Assembly (NCBI RefSeq): GCF_026385475.1
Contig: NZ_JANIDW010000004.1
Span: forward strand, 1-64,000
DNA: 64,000 nucleotides
Reading direction: 5' to 3'
From: Bombella saccharophila
GTDB taxonomy: Bacteria > Pseudomonadota > Alphaproteobacteria > Acetobacterales > Acetobacteraceae
Shown: one piece after another, positions 47,982-56,591 of the stretch
How positions within the stretch are numbered: the stretch's first letter is position 1
How the letters are laid out: the number at the start of each line of letters is the position of its first letter
The notes under the pieces: generated by a model
The model's database searches: none
The model's input: the letters and a program-made list of their open reading frames with translations, nothing else
Told to the model about the DNA's origin: nothing
Program-made: the position numbers and the translations under genes

Positions 47982-49214
47982 TTATATCGCCTCCCGGCCT
48001 GTCATCCTGCATATGAGTGCTTCATATTGAGCCAAATACTGCTCCATATCCAATAACTTTTCTGCCTTTTGGCGTACATTATAGCTCAGTCGTTCCCCTA
48101 ATGTACGGTTTTCCAAAAGATTCAACACAGCGTCACTTAACGCCTCTGGCTTTAAAAACGGCACCAAAAGCGCCGTTTCCTGGTGCGTTAGATACTCCTG
48201 CACAGGGGCTGTATCACTTGCTACCAAGGGGCACCCTAATGCCATTGCCTCCCGCAATGACCATGACAATACAAAAGGATAGGTCAAATACACATGTGCA
48301 TCCGAGCGTTGTAAAACACGAATCATCTGCTCCCGCTCTAGCCAGCCTACAAAATGAATCCGCGAAAGGTCTAACTGGCCCTCAAGTTCTTTTAACATCG
48401 TCTCACGCCAGTTTCCCCCACCAATAGGCGGTACACCGTAACTCACCTCATCCCCGCCCATAAGGATCACTCGGCAATCCGGTCGTGCCTTTAATAAAGC
48501 TGGTAGAGCACGCATCATACTATGGAAACCACGATAAGGCTCTAAATTACGCGCAGCATATGTCACGAGCTTTTCATACGGGGCCACCCTCACCGTACCA
48601 AGCTGGAAAGGCTTTTGCCGGATTGTGGGGTCAGGACGGCACTGCGTTAAATTCACACCCTCATCTAACAAAATCAACTTATCCTGCGCCCAGTCTGGAT
48701 AAGTTGCCTTCTGAAAATGTGTAGGCGTTTGCCCCAACCCCGGCCCCGCTAGCGCCTGGAGGTTGACCGCATTTTTACACCGCACCAATAACCCAGCATT
48801 CTCCGGCATGGGAAACTCTGGATCAAACCCCGTATCGCGCCCTGTAAGGCCATAATAAAATTCAAAATACCCTAATAAAGGGACACCGGGGAAAACAGCA
48901 TCTAAATTTAAAAGCTCTCCCCAACCGTGATGGCCAATAATAATATCAGGCTGGAAGCCTAAATCCTTTAAAGAACGCGCAACAGCTGCAATCGCCTCTG
49001 CCCGGCGAATAGCATAGTCAAACTCCCCTACAAAAGGATGAGCCTTTCCCCGCTCAACCTCTGGCAAGCGATATAATACGCGACGCACCCCCGGAATATC
49101 CGGCCCTTTACCCGCTGTAATAAACACAACATCATGTTCCGGCTTACGGCCAAGACGAGCCACGATATGGGCATATTGTGCCGGGAAACTCTGATGAACA
49201 AAAAGAAAACGCAC
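47982..49214 (-). CDS. Glycosyltransferase of the GT4 type
   Basis: A GT-B-fold transferase of about 410 residues. N-terminal Rossmann domain begins RFLFVHQSFPAQYAHIV; the C-terminal nucleotide-sugar domain has RNLEPYRGFHSMMRALPALL, VILMGGDEVSYG and EAMALGCPLVASDTAPVQEYL, where the glutamate matches the family EX7E pattern. I start at the GTG at 49214, behind GGGGGAG, because family members begin MRFLFVHQ; a TTG 12 bases earlier is in frame. It is part of the T1SS directon. Donor and acceptor are unknown. Confidence 0.88.
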   Translation of the reverse strand: MRFLFVHQSFPAQYAHIVARLGRKPEHDVVFITAGKGPDIPGVRRVLYRLPEVERGKAHPFVGEFDYAIRRAEAIAAVARSLKDLGFQPDIIIGHHGWGELLNLDAVFPGVPLLGYFEFYYGLTGRDTGFDPEFPMPENAGLLVRCKNAVNLQALAGPGLGQTPTHFQKATYPDWAQDKLILLDEGVNLTQCRPDPTIRQKPFQLGTVRVAPYEKLVTYAARNLEPYRGFHSMMRALPALLKARPDCRVILMGGDEVSYGVPPIGGGNWRETMLKELEGQLDLSRIHFVGWLEREQMIRVLQRSDAHVYLTYPFVLSWSLREAMALGCPLVASDTAPVQEYLTHQETALLVPFLKPEALSDAVLNLLENRTLGERLSYNVRQKAEKLLDMEQYLAQYEALICRMTGREAI

Positions 49215-49240
49215 CCGCTCCCCCAATCAACCTTGGGTTA

Positions 49241-50191
49241 TTACGCTTTAGAAGAACGAGTCCGCGTATTCGTACCACCTTGCTTAATCGCTTTCCCCTC
49301 CCCTGCGGTGGAGGAAGCCTTTACACTCTTCCGCTGTCGTAGCGGAACAAAACTCACGCAAAACGCTTCCAGCGGGGCAAGGCTCTCTGCCTGCAAAGCA
49401 TCATCCTCTCCCTCAGTCAGAGTGCTTTCCGTCCCATCGGTAAAACATGCCGTCAGCTCAAGCGACCAGTTTTGCGCTGCTGCCTCCTTCAACCGGACAC
49501 GTAACCCAAGAATCGGCAAAGACATCCCACGTGAACCGCAGAACTGTCCGCCCTCAGCCCATGGTGACAACCATCCACGCCCTAGCACAGCCTGATATTC
49601 TATATCACTCGCCTTAATATCATCCCCAGATGGTGTAATGGAGAAACCCTCAACCCACCTCTTACTATCTTTTTTACCGACCCATTCTCCCACGGCACAG
49701 CCCACATCACCACGCCGCTGCACATGCGCAATTACCTCATGCGTACCCTGCCCCGCAGCCCCAGAGACAGATGCCCGGCCTGTACCAGCCTCTCCCGTTG
49801 CAATTGAGGCCACATTCTCCCCAGCTACCTGCCCAGCAGGAACCCCACCAATAAGACGAATGACCTGCAAGCGCGGGGCTTCCCCCCCTGTTTGACCATC
49901 CTGATAGGTCGTCACCATAATGCCAGCAGGACCACGACGAATACGCACCAACGCCGCACTATTAGCCGCCCCCATCCAGCCATCCTCTGCAAAGGTTACA
50001 ACCTCCACAGCATCCTCAGGAGAACCCGGCGCACGCGATATCCGAATCCCCGGCAATCCACTCGGCCCTGCCTCCATCTGCCCTGGCGCATGGAACACAC
50101 AAAACACCCCCGCATCCAACGTCATCACGTGCGCACCTGCCTTCAGATCCGTTATATGATGACGGGGTTGGTCTTTCTCTGTATCGGGCAT
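49241..50191 (-). CDS. Unknown beta-rich protein with a ChW-like motif
   Basis: A 316-residue protein I cannot assign to a named family. It lacks a signal peptide. Residues about 1-120 look beta-rich (GAHVMTLDAGVFCVFHAPGQ, AALVRIRRGPAGIMVTTYQ). A Gly/Ala linker follows. Residues about 185-260 contain IEYQAVLGRGWLSPWAEGG and then CGSRGMSLPILGLRVRL. The pattern of aromatic, GW, W, GG, small-G and hydrophobic-beta positions resembles a clostridial hydrophobic-W (ChW) repeat. The C-terminal 35 residues are basic. It lies between two glycosyltransferase genes, with a 126-base gap upstream that may hold a weak internal promoter (TTGCAG, 17 bases, TACCTT). The ChW resemblance is my own reading. Confidence 0.6.
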   Translation of the reverse strand: MPDTEKDQPRHHITDLKAGAHVMTLDAGVFCVFHAPGQMEAGPSGLPGIRISRAPGSPEDAVEVVTFAEDGWMGAANSAALVRIRRGPAGIMVTTYQDGQTGGEAPRLQVIRLIGGVPAGQVAGENVASIATGEAGTGRASVSGAAGQGTHEVIAHVQRRGDVGCAVGEWVGKKDSKRWVEGFSITPSGDDIKASDIEYQAVLGRGWLSPWAEGGQFCGSRGMSLPILGLRVRLKEAAAQNWSLELTACFTDGTESTLTEGEDDALQAESLAPLEAFCVSFVPLRQRKSVKASSTAGEGKAIKQGGTNTRTRSSKA

Positions 50192-50317
50192 GTTTTCTCC
50201 AGTAGGCCGAGACTACAAAAATGCAGAACCTATTTGCATAGAACCGCTTGAAATGTCACTGTTAAGGTACCTTATTTTAAGCTATTCTGCAAAACACACC
50301 TCTAAAGCTCATTCTCA

Positions 50318-53293
50318 CTATCGTCCTAGTGCCATAAAGAGGGCTGCCAGCCGGTCAACTGGCAGGCCCAAGGGCACGACACGCCCCCAATCTGGCCCTG
50401 CTCGTTTTATCCGTTCAGCAGCCGCCCCAATATCAAACCCTATGACAGCCAACCCTGCCCTCCATAACCATCCTAGCGCATAACACCAGGTTTCTGGCGC
50501 GATAGAGGGCAAAAAGCCTATGTCAGCCCCACTCTCTCGGATAAGCGCATACGTATCTACATCCTCGTAAGAGCCAGTCACCTTTATCCCAGCCTTTAGC
50601 AGACTCTCATCATCATGAGTGCCGCCAATCACTGTTAGCCGCAATGGAAGATTATGCTGCTGAATATAATGACCTAGTGTCAAAACTATGTCATAACCCT
50701 TCCAACGACTAATACCCCCTAAGATAATAACCTGTAGAGGCCGTTCTTTCACAATAAAGTGATTGTGACGCAATGGACCAGGTGCGGAGCATATTTGCTC
50801 ATCATCCTCTAAAGATTCTCTCTCGACCGGATTATTAATTGATATATGACGTTCTAGTCGCTTTGCAGCATCTTCACTAGGGGCCACAACCCGGCTTGCT
50901 TCATTCAGCTCTTTCGTCGAGCGCGCAATTAAATCAGGTAGGCTAATTCCTACCTCTGCTGGGGCATCACCTCGCGCTAGACAAGCGGCGCATCCCGTTA
51001 AAGACGGTTCTCCGCAATAACGGCCCTCTTCATTTAACAAAGCAATACGCGGGCAAAACCAAATGTGATCATGAACATACACTTCATAAGGCACATCCAG
51101 CTTATGATGTAACTGCCGCATAGCAGGTTCATGGCCCAACAAATGATGCCAAAAAACGCGCACCACCCCCATTGCCTGCAAAAACGCTACTAAGATGGGA
51201 TATTCTTCTGGCAAACAAAATATCAGATTAGGGGCCTCCACCCCGTCTATAGGGCTAACAATCCGACATCCTTCTTGCGTGGGCTCTATAATAAAGGGCA
51301 GCACATCATTTTTACTTAACCGAGTCGCATGTTCTTTTGTAGCACGCGCGACACCCCCACCACCCCGATGTTGGAGCAACACCACCGCACTGGAAAAACG
51401 CGCCCGATGCTGGGCCATGCGCTGCCAATCCAACTGCCTCCAGAAAACACGCAGCGGCTCCGCCTGCTTCCACCGCTGGATCGCTGCATCATAACCGGGA
51501 TAAAGGCGATTCAGAATCGTAAGATTCCGCTGCAAAAGCGGGCTGCCTTCGGCCCCAAAAGAGCCATGACCATAATGCAGAACATACACATCCGCCCCCA
51601 CAAGATGCGTAAAACCTGCCTCACTAGCCCTTAGGCAAAAATCATTTTCCTCCCCATAACCTTGCGCAAAATACGCCCCCCGTAATCGTCCTACCGCTTT
51701 AAGACACGCAGCCGAAACAGCCATGCAAAACCCATTTGCTGTCGGTAAGCTCACATGAAGTGGCATGGCCTCCGCTTGTTGTTGGCACAACGCATCTAGC
51801 GCGGCGGCTTCTTGCACAGATGGAGCGGGATTGTCACGATTCGGCACCGGGTAAGAGGTCAACCCGCCCGCATTAGAGAGCGGCGTGACCGTCCCCACCC
51901 CCGCTTGGCCCAACCAACGGCGCAATCGTTCTACCCACGGGCCAAAGACAAGCGTATCGCTATTAAGCCAAATGACATCCCACCCCTCTGGCACCAAAGC
52001 AAGGCCGGTATTAATGCTCTCCACAAACCCTTGATTACGCTCATGACGCTTAATCAGCACACGCCCCTCTTGTGCGAGAGAGAGGAGATACGTACGCAAA
52101 GCTGCCTCTGGAGACGCATCATCGACAATAATAACCCGGCATGAAGGGGGAATGGTCGCTAACACGCTCTCTACACAAGCTTGCACCATAGCTTTATCCC
52201 GATAAACAGGGATAATCACCGCGCATCCCGCTGCTACCGTGCTTTGCTGCCCCTTACCCACATGCTTACGCGCCTTCCGGCAACCTTCCCGCGTCCAGCC
52301 TTTCCGCTTATTCCCAGTAGATGAGGGCGATTGCATCAACTGCACAAGGGCCGGGTCTAACGGCGCGCCCTGTAACAACCTGCCATAACCATCATAAAAG
52401 CCCGTCCGCTTTACCGCTAAGTCTGGCCATGCCTCATAGGGAAGGTAAAACCCATAAGGACGCTGCAAAAGAGCCGTGCTGCTAAAGCCCTCCGCTAGCC
52501 CCTCTATCTTTATCGGTGTTTTATGACCATCCACCCTAATAGTGGGCACAGCCCCCGGCTCTCCGGGGTACCATAACCATCCGCGTACCCCTTGGGCCTC
52601 TGGCGTGATGAGGGAATGACAGCGTATCACGGCCTGAAGGTCAATCTGGCCTCCTAACACAGTATGGCCATCACAAATAAGATGGAGGCGTTCCCCACGC
52701 CACCACGGGCCTTTCTGTTGAGGGACATGCTCTGCGAGGTCATACATACCGCTAGAGAACGGCCCTAAAGGGGCATCATCTAAAAACACCGTCACCGGTT
52801 CTCTAACGCGCAGCCATAACACCCCCGCGCACGACAATGATGCCCATCCAACAGCCTTTATAGAGGCCGCAATGCCATCCATTAACACATCATGCCCGAC
52901 CCCAAGGCTATTACGCGCTAAGACCTGCCCTATAACATGGGCTGCCTCCACAGCTTGCCCGCTGCGCCACAACACACCTGCAAGGGCAAGACCAGCCTCC
53001 CTAACCCCACACCGCTTCCATATTCTCATTAACCGTGGGAGGGCCCACCCTATATCGCCACCTTCCAATAAAGCCACAGCATAGGTGAAGCTAACCGTAT
53101 CATCCCTGCCCGATAGACGCTCCGCCCGCCCTAACCAAAACAAGCCTTCCTCTCGCGCACCCCGCCTTAAACACTCAACCCCTTGGTCAAACATTCTATG
53201 CAGCTCACGCATATGCTGCGCTTGCCAGCGGGCTTCCTCCTGCGGGGTGCAAAAACGACCATATCCCGGAATGAACGTATTTGGTGTTTTCAC
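50318..53293 (-). CDS. TPR, GT2 and GT4 fusion glycosyltransferase
   Basis: A 991-residue multidomain protein. Residues about 25-150 are helical TPR-like (EEGLFWLGRAERLSGRDDTV, GWALPRLMRIWKRCG). A beta-rich region follows, then a family-2 transferase at about 360-610 (CAVIIPVYRDKAMVQACVE, RVIIVDDASPEAAL, VIWLNSDTLVFGPW). The C-terminal 350 residues form a GT-B/GT4 part (HHLLGHEPAMRQLHHKLDVP, VVAPSEDAAKRLERHI, VIILGGISRWKGYDIVL). Two catalytic modules in one chain suggest sequential sugar addition to one acceptor. Its start overlaps the Sel1 gene by 4 bases. No membrane span seen. Specificity unknown. Confidence 0.85.
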   Translation of the reverse strand: MKTPNTFIPGYGRFCTPQEEARWQAQHMRELHRMFDQGVECLRRGAREEGLFWLGRAERLSGRDDTVSFTYAVALLEGGDIGWALPRLMRIWKRCGVREAGLALAGVLWRSGQAVEAAHVIGQVLARNSLGVGHDVLMDGIAASIKAVGWASLSCAGVLWLRVREPVTVFLDDAPLGPFSSGMYDLAEHVPQQKGPWWRGERLHLICDGHTVLGGQIDLQAVIRCHSLITPEAQGVRGWLWYPGEPGAVPTIRVDGHKTPIKIEGLAEGFSSTALLQRPYGFYLPYEAWPDLAVKRTGFYDGYGRLLQGAPLDPALVQLMQSPSSTGNKRKGWTREGCRKARKHVGKGQQSTVAAGCAVIIPVYRDKAMVQACVESVLATIPPSCRVIIVDDASPEAALRTYLLSLAQEGRVLIKRHERNQGFVESINTGLALVPEGWDVIWLNSDTLVFGPWVERLRRWLGQAGVGTVTPLSNAGGLTSYPVPNRDNPAPSVQEAAALDALCQQQAEAMPLHVSLPTANGFCMAVSAACLKAVGRLRGAYFAQGYGEENDFCLRASEAGFTHLVGADVYVLHYGHGSFGAEGSPLLQRNLTILNRLYPGYDAAIQRWKQAEPLRVFWRQLDWQRMAQHRARFSSAVVLLQHRGGGGVARATKEHATRLSKNDVLPFIIEPTQEGCRIVSPIDGVEAPNLIFCLPEEYPILVAFLQAMGVVRVFWHHLLGHEPAMRQLHHKLDVPYEVYVHDHIWFCPRIALLNEEGRYCGEPSLTGCAACLARGDAPAEVGISLPDLIARSTKELNEASRVVAPSEDAAKRLERHISINNPVERESLEDDEQICSAPGPLRHNHFIVKERPLQVIILGGISRWKGYDIVLTLGHYIQQHNLPLRLTVIGGTHDDESLLKAGIKVTGSYEDVDTYALIRESGADIGFLPSIAPETWCYALGWLWRAGLAVIGFDIGAAAERIKRAGPDWGRVVPLGLPVDRLAALFMALGR

Positions 53294-55086
53294 GATGCTG
53301 TATAATCTACCGCATGAGACGATGCGGTTTGAATCTCCTCTAGCAAGCGTTTCGCCCGCTCGATACCCTGCTGTGCCGCTTGGCCAAGCCAGTAGCGGGC
53401 CTGCTCTTCATCCTTCTCGCCTCCTAGCCCTTTCAACAAATAACGCCCTAACATCATCTGCCCTAAACCGTGGCCCCGTTGTGCTGCCTCCTCAAAATAA
53501 TGCCGCGCACGGGGAAGGTCGGCAGGGACGTTGTGCCCACCCCCATACATCGCTCCAAGGGAGAAATACGCCTCTACCAAGCCACCCTCTGCCGCCTGAT
53601 GGTACAGCTCCAACGCGCGGGCATGGTCTTTAATCCCCCCGACCTGCCCCGTCACAAAAATCTGCGCCACGCTCGCACAAGCCTCTGGCATCCCTTGCCG
53701 CGCCGCTTTTTCCATCCACATCAACCCGTAACGCTGATTCCTAGTAACGCCACGCCCCTCAAACAGCATACGGCCATACCAATATTGAGCATTTACCACG
53801 CCCTCCCGTGCAAGGCCGAACCAATAAAACGCATTTGTCTCATCAGCAGACGCCCCGATCCCTTGGGCTAAACACACACCAAGGTTGAAAGCACCTAGCA
53901 GATCACCCCCTTCAGCTTGCCGCCGTAAACGCTTTTGGAGGTCAAAGCGTTCTTCATCAGGACGAGACACACCAGCGAGAACGAGATTACCAAAATCGGC
54001 ATCCGCACGGTGATCTCCTCGCATAGCGGCGAAATTAAACCAATAAGCCGCCTTCTCCTCATCCCGTACAACGCCCGTCCCAGTCAGATACAGCACGGCC
54101 AGCACACGCGCAGCGGGGGTATGATTTTGCTCTGCTGCAAGCTCGTACCATCGAGCCGCCTCCGCAGGGCGATGGAGAAAATCTTCCCCACGAATATATA
54201 AATCCCCCAGCAAAGCCGCAGCTTCAGGATCGCCACCATAGGCCGCACGACGCAGCCAACTTTCCGCCTGTACAAGGTTTACATCAACACCAACACCCTT
54301 AAGCAGCATCAACCCATAACGCGCTTGGGCCGAAGGTATCTCTAGCTCTGCGGCCTTGCCATAATATGTGGCCGCTTTCTCAGCATCGCGCGGTTGGCCT
54401 CCAACGCCATGCTCATAAAGCCAGCCCATCGCTGCACTCGCAATACCAACGCCGCTATCTGCCGCACGCTGAAGAAGAGCAATCGCATAAGCACGCTGGC
54501 TATCATCCACCGCGTCGTCCAGCAAAATAAGGCCCAACCCCAAGGCCCCTTGCATAGACCCACCCCGTACGGCCTCCCCGTACCAGTGGCGCGCCGCTGC
54601 ACGATCCTGCACCTCCTCGGGACCGTGGTTAAAAATATGCCCTAATAGCGCTTGAGATTCGACATGGCCCGCCGCCGCTCCATGCTCTGCCCAAAAACGC
54701 GCTTGTACAAAATCCGGCTCATATGGGTCTGCCTCATCCTCATAAGCAGCCGTATTATACAGCCCTTCATCCACCGAGGCAGGTGCCCTCGGGTCAAACT
54801 CTTTCGGCAAACCCATGGCAAATAAGGTTGCCAAAGTAAAACAGGCATCTGCCATCCCAGAGCGGGCAGCACGATAAGTCCAACGGGCTCCTTCCTCCAA
54901 CGAGGCTGGCGTCCCTTGCCCTGCCAAATAACATTGCCCCACCCGGTAAGCAGCCTCTGGCACACCAGAGCTTGCTAACCGTGCCAGTAAAGAGAAGGCC
55001 TGTGGCGCTCTCCCCTGCTCTTGCAACCGTTTTGCACGGTTCAGCTTACGGGGGACAGAGTCAAGAAATGCAAATCGGCGCGCCAT
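53290..55086 (-). CDS. Sel1-repeat (SLR) protein
   Basis: A 598-residue solenoid protein made almost entirely of about a dozen or more Sel1-like repeats of 36 residues. Examples are AAYRVGQCYLAGQGT, ARYGLMLLKGVGVDVNLVQA and AYFSLGAMYGGGHNVPADLP. SLR proteins are scaffolds for protein-protein contacts. No signal peptide or membrane span is visible, so this copy is probably cytoplasmic. It lies between the HlyD-family adaptor and the fusion glycosyltransferase and overlaps the latter by 4 bases. A role in bringing the exporter, glycosyltransferases and their acceptor together is a guess from position. Confidence 0.88.
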   Translation of the reverse strand: MARRFAFLDSVPRKLNRAKRLQEQGRAPQAFSLLARLASSGVPEAAYRVGQCYLAGQGTPASLEEGARWTYRAARSGMADACFTLATLFAMGLPKEFDPRAPASVDEGLYNTAAYEDEADPYEPDFVQARFWAEHGAAAGHVESQALLGHIFNHGPEEVQDRAAARHWYGEAVRGGSMQGALGLGLILLDDAVDDSQRAYAIALLQRAADSGVGIASAAMGWLYEHGVGGQPRDAEKAATYYGKAAELEIPSAQARYGLMLLKGVGVDVNLVQAESWLRRAAYGGDPEAAALLGDLYIRGEDFLHRPAEAARWYELAAEQNHTPAARVLAVLYLTGTGVVRDEEKAAYWFNFAAMRGDHRADADFGNLVLAGVSRPDEERFDLQKRLRRQAEGGDLLGAFNLGVCLAQGIGASADETNAFYWFGLAREGVVNAQYWYGRMLFEGRGVTRNQRYGLMWMEKAARQGMPEACASVAQIFVTGQVGGIKDHARALELYHQAAEGGLVEAYFSLGAMYGGGHNVPADLPRARHYFEEAAQRGHGLGQMMLGRYLLKGLGGEKDEEQARYWLGQAAQQGIERAKRLLEEIQTASSHAVDYTAS

Positions 55087-55103
55087 ACGTGCAAGGCCTC
55101 CCT

Positions 55104-56591
55104 TTAGGAAGGCTCTTTCATACCGTCTGTCGCAACAGGTATGGCACGACTAAACAGATATTCCAAAATAGTCCGTTTACCGACATCAATATCAGCCGAA
55201 ACAGGCATACCCGGGCTCGGATGGAAAAAGGAAGGTTGGCCATGGAGGGTATATTTATCAATCTTCAACCGGACACGATAGAAAATCGCAGCCCCGCCGC
55301 CTTTTATCAAAGCGGACGGATCAATCCCTGCGCGAATATTTCCTTCCACCATCTCCGGCGGCAAAAATGTATCGGCACTGATAAGACGAACCGTCCCCTT
55401 AGCCCCACCATATTGCGCGTAAGGAAAACTTGCGAATTTAACAATCGCATGATGTCCTTCCCGCACATACGCACTATCTTGCGGGCTCATAATCGCTTCG
55501 ACCTCCATCCCTGTATCGGTTGGCTCTAACGTCACAACCCTTACAGAAGGCGAAACCATTGCTCCGACAGAAATAGGGGCGATTGTTAGGACAATCCCAT
55601 TGGCAGGCGCACGGAGGTCGATATCCTTTTGCGCCTCACGCCCCCTGCGATACTGGCTTCTCATTTGGTCTAATCGCCGCTCGCTAAGAACAAGCTGATT
55701 ATATATGCTAACCTTCCAAGACTGCACATAACTATCCCGCTGCGCTTGGAGGGCAACAAGGCGATTTTGCGTCCCCCCCACATCTTGCTGCGCAGCAATG
55801 AGCAGTCGCTCGGTATCCATCACCGCATCCTGCGCGCCCAACGTGGACAAGCGAGAACCTACAGCCTCCTTTTGCTCACGCTGGCGCATGTCTAACACAG
55901 CCTGTGTTACACGCAGCTTGCTGCTATACATCGCCACATTGCCCTTGGCCGCTTGTAGGTCATTCTGCATCCCGGCAATACGACGATCATAATCCTGCAA
56001 ATGCGCTTGGTAATCAGCCTGCATTTTTAGGAATACGTCCTCTTGCTGAAGAGACGCCGGCACATTCATATCAACATGGTAAGTCTGATTATTCGCCTGC
56101 GCTTTCAGCCGAGCTACCTCAGCTTGGAGAGAGAGCATCTGGGCGGAAAGATTCTCCATATCCACATCGCTCAATGTCGGGTCCAACCGGGCCATAATCT
56201 GCCCTTTACGAACATATTGCCCCACACTGACATTAATGGATTTTACACGCCCAGAGCCACTTGGCTGTACAATGACAATTGGCTCTGTTGAGATAAGCCG
56301 ACCTGTTGCCGTCACCACCTTATTGACTGGGAAAAGCCCCATCGCCGCAACAGATGCCAACACCAATGAACCCACAATCCACACAATATAACGGGCTGAT
56401 GCCGTCATGGGCATATTTACAAGCCCTAATGTCGGAGAGTGGAACTCTAACAACGCAACAGGCATATCATGAGGTGCGAAAGGATCATCCGCTTTACGCG
56501 GGCCTTGGGCATGACCATCCTCCACCGGGACAGTTGCCGCATTCTCTTCCCGCTGAGAGTTAGGGCTGGTCTCTTTAGGATCGCTCATCAT
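55104..56591 (-). CDS. Type I secretion periplasmic adaptor (HlyD family)
   Basis: Membrane fusion protein of a type I secretion system, 495 residues. A polar N-terminal tail of about 65 residues precedes one membrane span (YIVWIVGSLVLASVAAMGLF). Then come the lipoyl-type segment GRLISTEPIVIVQPSGSGRV, a long coiled-coil hairpin (about residues 125-320), and the return strand DLRAPANGIVLTIAPISVGA. The C terminus ends in PVSADIDVGKRTILEYLF, the PrtE/HlyD signature region. It overlaps the ABC exporter gene by 4 bases. Two ATG codons start the frame; either may be used. Confidence 0.93.
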   Translation of the reverse strand: MMSDPKETSPNSQREENAATVPVEDGHAQGPRKADDPFAPHDMPVALLEFHSPTLGLVNMPMTASARYIVWIVGSLVLASVAAMGLFPVNKVVTATGRLISTEPIVIVQPSGSGRVKSINVSVGQYVRKGQIMARLDPTLSDVDMENLSAQMLSLQAEVARLKAQANNQTYHVDMNVPASLQQEDVFLKMQADYQAHLQDYDRRIAGMQNDLQAAKGNVAMYSSKLRVTQAVLDMRQREQKEAVGSRLSTLGAQDAVMDTERLLIAAQQDVGGTQNRLVALQAQRDSYVQSWKVSIYNQLVLSERRLDQMRSQYRRGREAQKDIDLRAPANGIVLTIAPISVGAMVSPSVRVVTLEPTDTGMEVEAIMSPQDSAYVREGHHAIVKFASFPYAQYGGAKGTVRLISADTFLPPEMVEGNIRAGIDPSALIKGGGAAIFYRVRLKIDKYTLHGQPSFFHPSPGMPVSADIDVGKRTILEYLFSRAIPVATDGMKEPS

